DNA of 64,000 nt from the NCBI GenBank assembly GCA_020628645.1, contig JAHDES010000012.1, positions 1-64,000 on the forward strand, given 5' to 3'. The position numbers and the translations under genes were made by a program. The notes below the pieces were generated by a model. The model was not told where the DNA came from, made no database searches, and was given only the letters and a program-made list of their open reading frames with translations. This DNA comes from Saprospiraceae bacterium. GTDB taxonomy: Bacteria > Bacteroidota > Bacteroidia > Chitinophagales > Saprospiraceae. Shown here in pieces: positions 16,415-23,500 of the stretch; the stretch's first letter is position 1; each line of letters begins with the position of its first letter.

Positions 16415-17284
16415 ATGAAGAACAATATAGACTACTATAGGCACTTTTCTGGATCGCATCAGCATCCAAAATTTAAGATGCTACGTGTCAAATTCGGCTG
16501 GGAAGGAGAAGGGAAATTTTGGGCATTAAACAACATGATTGCTTCTTCAGAGAATTGTTGGTTGGACTTGTCAAAGAAGTATAATAAGGCAAGTATAGCT
16601 CATGACCTCGACTTCACTATTGAGGAATTAGATGCTTTTATCAACTACCTACATGAAGAATGCGAACTCCTCCTTAAAGACGGGGATTTGGTTAGCACAC
16701 AAGAAGTAAGAGAGAATTTCGACAAGGTGTCCGCGGAAAGAGAGCGGAAGAAAACAAGAAGAACCACCAAGAAAACCACCAAAAAAGAGAATGTCCGCGG
16801 AACGTCCGCGGAAAAACTCGAAAATTCCGCGGACAAACACCACAAAGATAAAGGTAAAGATAAAGTAAATGAAAGTAAAGTAAACGACGACGTTGTCGTC
16901 GAAGTGTTTGAGCCGTCGTCGATGGAGATCTTAACACATGAAGATTTACAATTTGGGAATTTACTAAATTTTGTAAAATTTAAAAATCAATTACTGAACG
17001 ATCCGCCTTGGAAAAGCGCGTTTGTAAGTCAGTTTGAGGTCACACCAGATAAAATCCCTAGGCTTTTAATCGAATTTGGAATGGCACAGCAATCCCGAAA
17101 AAAATCGGGATGGCAGGATATTGAGGATTTTGCTTCACATTTTGAAAACTGGTTGCGTTTGCGACTAAAAAAAATAATGAATCATGACCAAGCAGCATCA
17201 AACAATCACATCGTTACAACCGATCAAGCAAAACGAGTTCTTCAACAGCTCATTGATGAAGACGAGGCAATCTCTAGCAACTGA
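16415..17284 (+). CDS. DUF4373 (Lin1244/Lin1753-like) replication initiator
   Basis: 289 aa. N-terminal domain (1-105) begins DYYRHFSGSHQHPKFKMLR with GWEGEGKFWALNNMI, the signature of the DUF4373/Lin1244-Lin1753 domain of phage replication initiators. A basic, low-complexity linker (about 108-160, KKTRRTTKKTTKKEN) follows, then a helical C-terminal domain (about 175-289). Four TCCGCGGA elements fall within the linker-coding DNA, as in lambdoid initiator genes with internal origins. Expected to bind origin repeats and recruit the host or a phage-encoded helicase loader. Confidence 0.7.
   Translation: MKNNIDYYRHFSGSHQHPKFKMLRVKFGWEGEGKFWALNNMIASSENCWLDLSKKYNKASIAHDLDFTIEELDAFINYLHEECELLLKDGDLVSTQEVRENFDKVSAERERKKTRRTTKKTTKKENVRGTSAEKLENSADKHHKDKGKDKVNESKVNDDVVVEVFEPSSMEILTHEDLQFGNLLNFVKFKNQLLNDPPWKSAFVSQFEVTPDKIPRLLIEFGMAQQSRKKSGWQDIEDFASHFENWLRLRLKKIMNHDQAASNNHIVTTDQAKRVLQQLIDEDEAISSN
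16730..16833. repeat. Candidate origin iterons, four TCCGCGGA copies
   Basis: TCCGCGGA at 16730-16737, 16794-16801, 16805-16812 and 16826-16833. The second copy is in a different reading frame from the others (encodes VRG rather than SA), so the repetition is conserved at DNA rather than protein level. A CGACGAC/GTCGTCG stem (16885-16901) follows, and the sequence between is A-rich. No other TCCGCGGA was noticed nearby in this AT-rich genome. Confidence 0.6.
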
Positions 17285-18026
17285 ATTCTCAGACGAAATG
17301 ATTGAGGTAGTTTGTGAAGGTTATTACGAGCAAATCCGATTCAAGTCGAATTTGGAGCAAAAAAAAGAACTGATGATCCATTTGCCATCAATCGCGAAAG
17401 ATTACGGAGCCAATAAGGCACTACCCGATTCAATCTACAAAGAGTGCGTAAAGTTGGTTATGAATAAGTTCTCTCACTTATCGCTTTTTGAGCTTCGAGA
17501 AGCATACCGACAATTTTCGGCTGGACAAACGCAAGCCAAAGGCGCAGAAATGTACCGAGGGGAATTCAACGCTGCCAATCTGGGTCGAGTACTTGGCGCA
17601 TACAACAAAAAGCGAAAAGTGATTCTTTCCAATTATTTGAGAATAATGAAGCAAGCGCAAGAAACAGTAAAGGATAAGAAGAAGAAGAAGGACTTACAGG
17701 AGCGGTTTGACCAAGAGTTCCTAAAACTTATTGAGGAGGGGAAATCAAAGTACACGTATTGGCTACAGATTCCTTATTTCTGGTTTCGTGCTTGTTGGAA
17801 AAGGGGGTTGATTGAATTGAATGAAGATGAAATCAAGCATTACAAAGAGCTTGCGCGAATAGCGTTCGAGAAAATGAATACAGAAGAAGATCCAGAAAAA
17901 TTAGGAGAAATCTTAGCTGCTATGGAAAGTCAAATGAACATTTTTGCTGCTAAAATAGCACTTTGGGAAAAAGTATTGGAGCACCAAATTTCAAAAGAAA
18001 CATTGTTTGAAAAACTGGAAGAATAA
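17256..18026 (+). CDS. Unidentified replication-region protein
   Basis: About 256 aa if the ATG at 17256 is used (29-bp overlap with the initiator); a shorter start at 17298 is possible. Helical, Lys/Glu-rich with a basic central cluster (VKDKKKKKDLQERF). The region KFSHLSLFELREAYRQFSAG resembles helper or primosome proteins in being helical and following the initiator gene, but no Walker motif is present, so it is not a DnaC-type ATPase. Function unknown. Confidence 0.5.
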   Translation: MKTRQSLATEFSDEMIEVVCEGYYEQIRFKSNLEQKKELMIHLPSIAKDYGANKALPDSIYKECVKLVMNKFSHLSLFELREAYRQFSAGQTQAKGAEMYRGEFNAANLGRVLGAYNKKRKVILSNYLRIMKQAQETVKDKKKKKDLQERFDQEFLKLIEEGKSKYTYWLQIPYFWFRACWKRGLIELNEDEIKHYKELARIAFEKMNTEEDPEKLGEILAAMESQMNIFAAKIALWEKVLEHQISKETLFEKLEE

Positions 18027-18379
18027 TGAAATTATACAAATTAAAAATCAAGATCGACACTTATCGGGGTGTAGAATTGGAAGAAGAGGGGTTTGTTGTC
18101 TTGGAAAAGCAAACTTATTACAAATCTAAAAATTGCCAAGCTGTTTTTAGCAAGGAGCGAATGTTTAAGATAGATTCTGTGACCGCTAATAAAGTAGGCG
18201 GTAGAAAGCCTGTGCTTGCTTATTTTATCTATTGTTTAGAACACGATTTGGATCGAGCTAGAAAAGGCTTGCTTCATCATGTAGACATGAAAATTGAAGC
18301 AATAACTTTAGGGGCAATAGCTTTGAAAGTTAAATTTGAAGAATACAAAAAGAATATTTCTCAACCGAGTTTTGTGTAG
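18026..18379 (+). CDS. Unidentified phage protein
   Basis: 117 aa, start overlaps the previous stop by one base (TAATG). Basic, mixed alpha/beta; no recognised domain. Part of the replication-region operon. Confidence 0.5.
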   Translation: MKLYKLKIKIDTYRGVELEEEGFVVLEKQTYYKSKNCQAVFSKERMFKIDSVTANKVGGRKPVLAYFIYCLEHDLDRARKGLLHHVDMKIEAITLGAIALKVKFEEYKKNISQPSFV

Positions 18380-18389
18380 TGTTAATAGC

Positions 18390-18421
18390 GCAAGTGGGCG
18401 GTGGAGCATCCACCTGCTTTT
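18390..18421 (+). terminator. Candidate intrinsic terminator
   Basis: GGTGGA-GCA-TCCACC (18400-18414) with flanking partial pairing of AAG/CTT and a TTTT run (18418-18421). It lies between the 117-aa gene and the lipoprotein gene, inside a co-directional gene series. Confidence 0.45.
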
Positions 18422-18434
18422 AAAAATTGATAAT

Positions 18435-18671
18435 ATGAAAAAACTAACATATCTATTATTCTTTATTTTCTTCTACCAATGTAAACAACCAGAGGGGAAG
18501 TTCATACTTGACATAATAAATTATGACAAAAATGGACGCTACCACTCAAGTATGATTTACTGTGATTCATTTGAAATGATCTCCAAACAAGAGGTATACT
18601 TCCATAAAGAAGGGCAAAAAGGTAAAGTTATAGGGGATTTTATAAACGTACGAAGTAAAGGAGCTTGGTAA
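18435..18671 (+). CDS. Small prophage lipoprotein
   Basis: 78 aa from the ATG at 18435; the frame extends upstream to 18336 but that part crosses the terminator hairpin. Leader MKKLTYLLFFIFFYQC with Cys16 as lipobox cysteine. Polar mature part. Its stop overlaps the next start (TAATG). An envelope lipoprotein in the replication region is unexpected; lysis control or exclusion are possible. Confidence 0.55.
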   Translation: MKKLTYLLFFIFFYQCKQPEGKFILDIINYDKNGRYHSSMIYCDSFEMISKQEVYFHKEGQKGKVIGDFINVRSKGAW

Positions 18672-18964
18672 TGCGTAGAGCAGCAAAAGTCGATGGCAAC
18701 CAAAAAGAGATCGTTACCGCACTTAAACGAGTGGGTGCGCTGGTCCTACATACCCATCAACTTAAAAACTGCTTTGATATTCTGGTTGCCTTTCGAGGAA
18801 AGCTATACTGTATGGAAATCAAAGACCCAGAACAACCACCGAGTGCACGACGATTAACCGAAGGAGAAGAAACCTTCAAAAGACGTTTAGAAGCAACTGG
18901 TAACACTTATTACATTGTAGAAACAATTGATCAAGCGATTGAGACAATAACTAAAAAACAATAA
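18671..18964 (+). CDS. VRR-NUC-like phage nuclease (PD-(D/E)xK fold)
   Basis: 97 aa. Begins MRRAAKVDGNQKEIVTALKR and has FDILVAFRGKLYCMEIKDP, giving the D...ExK active site, then PSARRLTEGEETF. This is the small VRR-NUC-type architecture common in phages, usually placed near replication or recombination genes, with a putative structure-specific (Holliday or flap) nuclease role. The ATG at 18671 is preferred to 18665. Confidence 0.7.
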   Translation: MRRAAKVDGNQKEIVTALKRVGALVLHTHQLKNCFDILVAFRGKLYCMEIKDPEQPPSARRLTEGEETFKRRLEATGNTYYIVETIDQAIETITKKQ

Positions 18965-18966
18965 TC

Positions 18967-19140
18967 ATGAAAAAAGAACAGTTAGCTGAAAAAGTCAAAC
19001 AAATGCGAGATGCGCAAAAGGACTACTTTAAGAATCGAACCCGATCGGCGTTGGAATTGTCAAAAAAACTAGAGAAAGAATTGGATCAAGTGATTTCGGA
19101 TATTTTGAGTTATAAGGATGCGCAAAAGAAACTTTTTTAG
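18967..19140 (+). CDS. Small coiled-coil protein (57 aa)
   Basis: MKKEQLAEKVKQMRDAQKDY start, LSYKDAQKKLF end; nearly all predicted helix with heptad character. Starts two bases after the nuclease stop and ends two bases before the HNH gene start. Function unknown. Confidence 0.5.
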   Translation: MKKEQLAEKVKQMRDAQKDYFKNRTRSALELSKKLEKELDQVISDILSYKDAQKKLF

Positions 19141-19142
19141 AT

Positions 19143-19631
19143 ATGAATCAACCAGAACAATGGAAGATAATTCCTCAAACGGCAGGAAACTTACGCGAAT
19201 ACAAAGTCTCCAATTATGGAGATGTGGTAAGAATTTATAATGGCAAAGAAGAATTAATAAACCCCGAAGTGGTGAAATACTACCCAAGGATTAGGATTCG
19301 AATCAATGGGAAGGATCATGTATTCTATATTCATAAGTTAGTAGCAGATCTCTTTATTAAAAATCTTGATCCAACTACTTGTAAATATGTGAGACACAAG
19401 GATGGAAACAAGTTTAATAATAGAATTGATAATCTATTTTGGATCACAGAAGAAGAACGAGGAAAAGGATTTGAGCCAGCTACAGCCAAACTAACAGCTT
19501 CAAAAGTCAAAATTATCCGAAAATGGGCAAAATCAACTAGTTTTAAAATTATTGCCAAACACTTCGGCATTTCTATACGCCAAGTAGGAAGGATTGTAAG
19601 TGGTGAGCAATGGAAAGTAGTACCAGAATAA
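19143..19631 (+). CDS. NUMOD4/HNH-type homing endonuclease-like protein
   Basis: 162 aa. N-terminal NUMOD4-like segment (EQWKIIP..REYKVSNYGDV) is followed by an HNH-type core (IHKLVADLFI, then VRHKDGNKFNNRIDNLFWIT, residues about 62-105) and a C-terminal HTH (FKIIAKHFGISIRQVGRIV). This is the composition of free-standing phage HNH homing endonucleases. It sits directly before the C5 methyltransferase with an out-of-frame near-overlap, where it could be a mobile insertion or a functional nicking partner. Confidence 0.75.
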   Translation: MNQPEQWKIIPQTAGNLREYKVSNYGDVVRIYNGKEELINPEVVKYYPRIRIRINGKDHVFYIHKLVADLFIKNLDPTTCKYVRHKDGNKFNNRIDNLFWITEEERGKGFEPATAKLTASKVKIIRKWAKSTSFKIIAKHFGISIRQVGRIVSGEQWKVVPE

Positions 19632-19633
19632 CA

Positions 19634-21193
19634 ATGAAAAAAAACTCATACATAACAGTAACGGATCAGTTTTGCGGAGCGGGCGGGAGTACTACCGCAG
19701 CCAAACAAGTAGGAGCTGAGGTAAAGATGGCATTAAATCACTGGCAACTAGCCATAGAGACTCACAATCTTAACAACCCAGAAGTGGATCATGATTGTAC
19801 AGATATTCAGGCTTGTGATCCGCGTAGATACCCGTCAACTGATATTTTGTTGACTTCTCCCGAATGTACAAACCATAGTCTTGCTAAAGGACGAAAACGA
19901 AAGTTTCAACAACAATACAAGTTATTTGGCAAAGTAGATATTAAACCTGAAGAAGAAAGAAGTAGAGCGACTATGTGGGATGTTCCTCGCTTTGCAGAAT
20001 TCCATGATTACAATATCATTATAGTTGAAAATGTAGTCGATGCTCGATACTGGCGATTATGGGATGCTTGGTTAAAAGCAATGCATGATTTAGGCTATCT
20101 CCATAAATGTTGTTATTTCAACTCAATGTTTTTTGGAGAATGCCCGCAGAGCCGAGATAGAATGTATGTGGTGTTTTGGAAAAAAGGAAATACTGCTCCT
20201 GATTTAAACTTCCGACCAAAAGCTCATTGCCCTAAATGTGGCATAAAAGAATCATTTCAATGGTGGAAAAATAGACAAAAGAATTGGGGTAAATATGGCA
20301 AAACTGGTCAATATCTCTATCGTTGTTCATCATGCAATGACGTCGTAACTCCATTTTATCATGCAGCTCTTAATTGTATAGATTTTAAGGTTCCAATTAC
20401 TCGTATTGGAGACAGAAAACGTCCTTTGGCAGCAAAGACAATTGCTAGAATTGAACATGGGTTGAAAAAATATTCTGGTAAAGAATTAATCATTACAACA
20501 CGTTATACTAGTGGAATTGCTTGTCGAGTTAAAGATGCTCAAAATGCACCTCTACCTACTCAACCAGGTGATGCTTCCCATTTCGTTTGTTTTCCTCAAA
20601 TTCATTCTGATGGATATGGTGGGGTTGTTTCAAGTCCAAATAATCCGTTAAATACCCAAACTACTATTCAAGATAAATCCTTGATGATGCCTCCATTTTT
20701 TGCAGAATTATATGGAAATAGCACCACTAAGGAAATATCAAAATCACTAGGCACTATTACTGCTGGAGGAATAAATCATGCTTTAGTCTTGGCTAATTAT
20801 TCACCCGGATATTCTAAAAGTGTTGCTGAACCTTTACCGACAGTTACCGCTTCCGATTCAAATGCTTTATTGACCACCAAAACACTCCAATCCTTTTTAC
20901 AATACTATTATGGTTCAGGGAATCAGGTGTCAAGTATGAATGAGGCTATTGGTACAGTTACTACAAGAGAAAGAGTTGGTTTGGTAATTCCCGATATAAA
21001 AGTTGAGGATTGTTATTACAGAACAATTAAACCACATGAGATTCAACGAGCAATGTCATTTCCTGATAACTATGTAGTTCTTGGAAATTCTAAGCAAAAA
21101 GTAAAACAGTTAGGTAATGCAGTTACTCCTCCTGTTATGAAATTTTTAGTAAAACGATGTATTGAAACATTGGAAAAAACAACAGCGGCATAA
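19634..21193 (+). CDS. DNA C5 cytosine methyltransferase with zinc-ribbon insert
   Basis: 519 aa from the ATG at 19634. Motif I DQFCGAGG (11-18), motif IV region SPECTNHS with candidate catalytic Cys78, motif VI ENV (132-134), motif VIII QSRDR (172-176) and motif X GNAVTPP near the C-terminus. A Cys4 zinc ribbon (C199, C202, C231, C234) interrupts the usual target-recognition area. The SPEC form of motif IV replaces the normal PPC but is seen in other phage enzymes. It would methylate, or prime further modification of, phage DNA. No cognate restriction enzyme is next to it. Confidence 0.85.
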   Translation: MKKNSYITVTDQFCGAGGSTTAAKQVGAEVKMALNHWQLAIETHNLNNPEVDHDCTDIQACDPRRYPSTDILLTSPECTNHSLAKGRKRKFQQQYKLFGKVDIKPEEERSRATMWDVPRFAEFHDYNIIIVENVVDARYWRLWDAWLKAMHDLGYLHKCCYFNSMFFGECPQSRDRMYVVFWKKGNTAPDLNFRPKAHCPKCGIKESFQWWKNRQKNWGKYGKTGQYLYRCSSCNDVVTPFYHAALNCIDFKVPITRIGDRKRPLAAKTIARIEHGLKKYSGKELIITTRYTSGIACRVKDAQNAPLPTQPGDASHFVCFPQIHSDGYGGVVSSPNNPLNTQTTIQDKSLMMPPFFAELYGNSTTKEISKSLGTITAGGINHALVLANYSPGYSKSVAEPLPTVTASDSNALLTTKTLQSFLQYYYGSGNQVSSMNEAIGTVTTRERVGLVIPDIKVEDCYYRTIKPHEIQRAMSFPDNYVVLGNSKQKVKQLGNAVTPPVMKFLVKRCIETLEKTTAA

Positions 21194-21714
21194 TGGGGCA
21201 AATCATCCACATACAACCACAGGAAGTCCAATCCGACATACAACTTACAACTATCGAAGCTTTTCGAGAGCGTCAAGTCAGAAGAAGAAAACTTCATGCA
21301 AAGAGAATGGCGATTAAGTATCCATTGTTTGCTGTTCAGTTTGCTCAAAAACGGTATCCAGATTATGATGTTGAAACCTTTGAATCAGATATCAAAGGAA
21401 AGAAACGGACAAAATACAAAAAAGGGAAATCGCAGTTGAACAGACAGGGAAGGTATCCCTTAATGAGAGAATCTTTGTCCAAATACCAAATCACCAAAGA
21501 CCCGAAACATCTACATGAAGCCCAAAAATGGCGTAAGAAACTATTTTTACCCTTCGAGGTATATTTTAAACTAAATGGCAAAAAACGAATAATTACCCTA
21601 CCTTCTACAACTTCTATTCGGACGATAAAAGATTTGGCGGCCATTAAATTTGAATCTTGGGAAGATCTTGACGAAATTTTAGAAGATAAATTGCGCTATG
21701 CGCATGTAAATTGA
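21193..21714 (+). CDS. Unidentified basic phage protein
   Basis: 173 aa, start overlaps the methyltransferase stop by one base. Very basic (RQVRRRKLHAKRM; KGKKRTKYKKGKS), suggesting nucleic-acid contact. No domain recognised. Possible accessory of the methyltransferase. Confidence 0.5.
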   Translation: MGQIIHIQPQEVQSDIQLTTIEAFRERQVRRRKLHAKRMAIKYPLFAVQFAQKRYPDYDVETFESDIKGKKRTKYKKGKSQLNRQGRYPLMRESLSKYQITKDPKHLHEAQKWRKKLFLPFEVYFKLNGKKRIITLPSTTSIRTIKDLAAIKFESWEDLDEILEDKLRYAHVN

Positions 21715-22106
21715 TAGACATGAAATTCAACTATGCAAAATTTAGCAAAGAGAGCATGACTGGTAATGCGAAAACCTCATGAGTTTTAGAAACGGTTCGA
21801 GACCGTCCTTGCTACAACATCTATACAAAGAGAGGCAGCCCGCACTCTTATGAGTTGAGCCTTGACTTTTTAAACGATGATTACCTACCATAATTGAGAG
21901 TAGGCGTGGCACAATAGAATTTGTCTTTGGTCTATTATGAGCCGAAACAAAAGACTCGGAAGAATAGGCAATAAGGGCTGCCAAAGAAAAGGAGAGTAAA
22001 TACGCAACAAACGAAACTCCTTAAAACGCAATAGTTGCTCGGTATCTTCGGAGGATATTCTGACTAGAAAAAACGAATCCTCAACTTTTACTAAATCAAT
22101 GTAATT
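21715..22106 (+). ncRNA. 392-bp structured non-coding region
   Basis: No plausible ORF. Beyond the tRNA-like element (21744-21814) it holds an 8-bp long-range complement, GGCAGCCC (21834-21841) with GGGCTGCC (21975-21982), enclosing an ACTC-TTAT-GAGT hairpin (21844-21855) and an imperfect stem pairing around 21905-21917 with 21931-21943. A GAGGAT/ATCCTC pair (22051-22056, 22076-22081) lies just before the next gene. This nested pairing implies a folded transcript. Confidence 0.5.
21744..21814 (+). tRNA. tRNA-like cloverleaf with CAT anticodon (Met-like, degenerate)
   Basis: AGCAAAG (21744-21750) pairs with CCTTGCT (21807-21813) with one mismatch; D-arm GCAT-GACTGGTA-ATGC; anticodon arm AAAAC-CTCATGA-GTTTT; T-arm ACGG-TTCGAGA-CCGT; discriminator A. 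Departures from canonical form: three connector bases instead of two after the acceptor stem, four-pair T-stem, G at position 37. It may be a decayed tRNA or a tRNA mimic. Confidence 0.4.
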
Positions 22107-22322
22107 ATGAATATTAATATCGACAAGAACAAGGCGATAATTTTTCTACTAAGAGAACAGTATTTTTCAGAATTCGAGGTTATAGATAATCTTTCTCAAC
22201 ATCCAGATGGTTTTAATTTTTACGAGTGGATAAATAATAAAGAAATTATTGACGAAAACGATAATGGAGATGATGGAATTTGTATAGAGCCTTATTTGAC
22301 AAATCAAATTCTTATATCGTGA
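22107..22322 (+). CDS. Small acidic phage protein
   Basis: 71 aa, with acidic C-terminal half (IIDENDNGDDGICIE). Small acidic phage proteins can be DNA mimics, but nothing specific supports that. Overlaps the next start by one base. Confidence 0.5.
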   Translation: MNINIDKNKAIIFLLREQYFSEFEVIDNLSQHPDGFNFYEWINNKEIIDENDNGDDGICIEPYLTNQILIS

Positions 22323-22744
22323 TGAAACATTTAAAATGCAAAAACACCTATTGGGGTAGAAAAAAATGGATGGAATCCCTTTCTATCGAAGAACAAACGA
22401 TAGTTGATAATCTACACCAATTATCGCTTGAAAAACATTGTAATGGTAATCCTAATCTGATAATAAAAAAGAAGGAAAGGTTTTATAAGTTGGTAAAATT
22501 TATACATGATTTGATTGAACAATACAATGAAAAAGCTATGTGGAAGTTTCATATTTTGCAAGAAAATTATGAAAACAAAGGTGTAACAAGGGCAAAATAC
22601 AAAATCAATAAATCAAGCCGATCTGATAAAGCATATTTAGATTCATTCACCATTATGTGTGTTAAACCATTAGAGCCTAATGATGAAGAGTTCTATAAGC
22701 CAGTTCAAACGGATAAAAAAGGACAAATATTAATGCAATTTTAA
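22322..22744 (+). CDS. Phage protein with WME-L-EE-IVD-L motif (paralogue-like)
   Basis: 140 aa from the ATG at 22322 (MKHLKCKNTYWG), which overlaps the previous stop (TGATG); the upstream ATG at 22280 is rejected. KKWMESLSIEEQTIVDNLHQL matches the motif in the 12068-12433 protein, and both share similar size and a later charged beta region. Function unknown. Confidence 0.5.
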   Translation: MKHLKCKNTYWGRKKWMESLSIEEQTIVDNLHQLSLEKHCNGNPNLIIKKKERFYKLVKFIHDLIEQYNEKAMWKFHILQENYENKGVTRAKYKINKSSRSDKAYLDSFTIMCVKPLEPNDEEFYKPVQTDKKGQILMQF

Positions 22745-22756
22745 ATATCAAATATC

Positions 22757-23089
22757 ATGGAAAATCAAGACAAATTTTGGGCAATTGTCGAATTATTCGG
22801 ACACACTGTTCTAGCTGGACAGGTATCTAAATGCGAAATAGGCGATTTTGTACAAATCAATATCCCTCAAGTGGATGCCATGCCTGCATGGTCTAAAATG
22901 GTGAATCCTAAAGCAATCTATGCGATCACTCCTTGTACCGAAGAAGTCGCGCGTAGTAAAGCCGAATCCATTAAGCAAATGCCAATTGATCGGTGGGATA
23001 CGGAGCAGTTATTTAAAAATAGATTTGCTCAGTTAGAGGAAGAAGGTAAGATTAAGCAGTTGATTGAAGAAGCGGAAGAGGATTTTTAA
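22757..23089 (+). CDS. Conserved small phage protein (beta-domain plus helical tail)
   Basis: 110 aa. The pattern WAIVELFGHTVLAGQVS ... VQINIPQ ... PKAIYAITPCTEEVA is one I recognise from many phage genomes as a widespread uncharacterised small protein. Predicted compact beta-domain followed by an acidic helical tail. Role unknown. Confidence 0.6.
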   Translation: MENQDKFWAIVELFGHTVLAGQVSKCEIGDFVQINIPQVDAMPAWSKMVNPKAIYAITPCTEEVARSKAESIKQMPIDRWDTEQLFKNRFAQLEEEGKIKQLIEEAEEDF

Positions 23090-23187
23090 ACGCAATCCAT
23101 TTAGTACTAAGAAATAAGTTAATTAACTGGCATCTTAACACACTTATGTCGATGTTTGTCATGATGATTTTAATCAAAAAAACAGAT

Positions 23188-23412
23188 ATGGCAAATAGAA
23201 ATAAAAGCATATTATCACGAGAAGATGAGATCAATGTCATCGCATATCAAATAAAAGGTAGCGATGACTTGATTTTAGGTAGGTATAATTCCACAGAATG
23301 GTTGGTGAGTACATCAGATGGCATATTGATTTACAGTACCAACGAAATGAAGGGTGTTTATAATATAGACTTCAATAAATCCAACTTTGAGAGACTAGGC
23401 TGGACGGCTTGA
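23188..23412 (+). CDS. Small phage protein
   Basis: 74 aa from the ATG at 23188 (MANRNKSIL); the upstream ATG at 23146 gives a hydrophobic extension in a region otherwise intergenic, so it is less likely. No recognised domain. Confidence 0.45.
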   Translation: MANRNKSILSREDEINVIAYQIKGSDDLILGRYNSTEWLVSTSDGILIYSTNEMKGVYNIDFNKSNFERLGWTA

Positions 23413-23500
23413 AATTAAAATCTTTGAATTCCCAAAAATAAGACCTATCTTTGAAACGGCGATTCCTTATAGTGCAAGCTATAACTGAATTGCTTTTTTT

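Noticed and set aside
16645-16937. Three minus-strand ORFs opposite the replication initiator
   Set aside because: Created by the low-complexity Lys/Thr-rich linker; Ser/Phe-rich composition with no domain, antisense to a well supported gene.
21715-22106. tmRNA or group I intron
   Set aside because: No resume codon/tag frame ending in Ala-Ala, no interrupted gene and no conserved P-Q-R-S core visible; the T-arm is near the 5' end.
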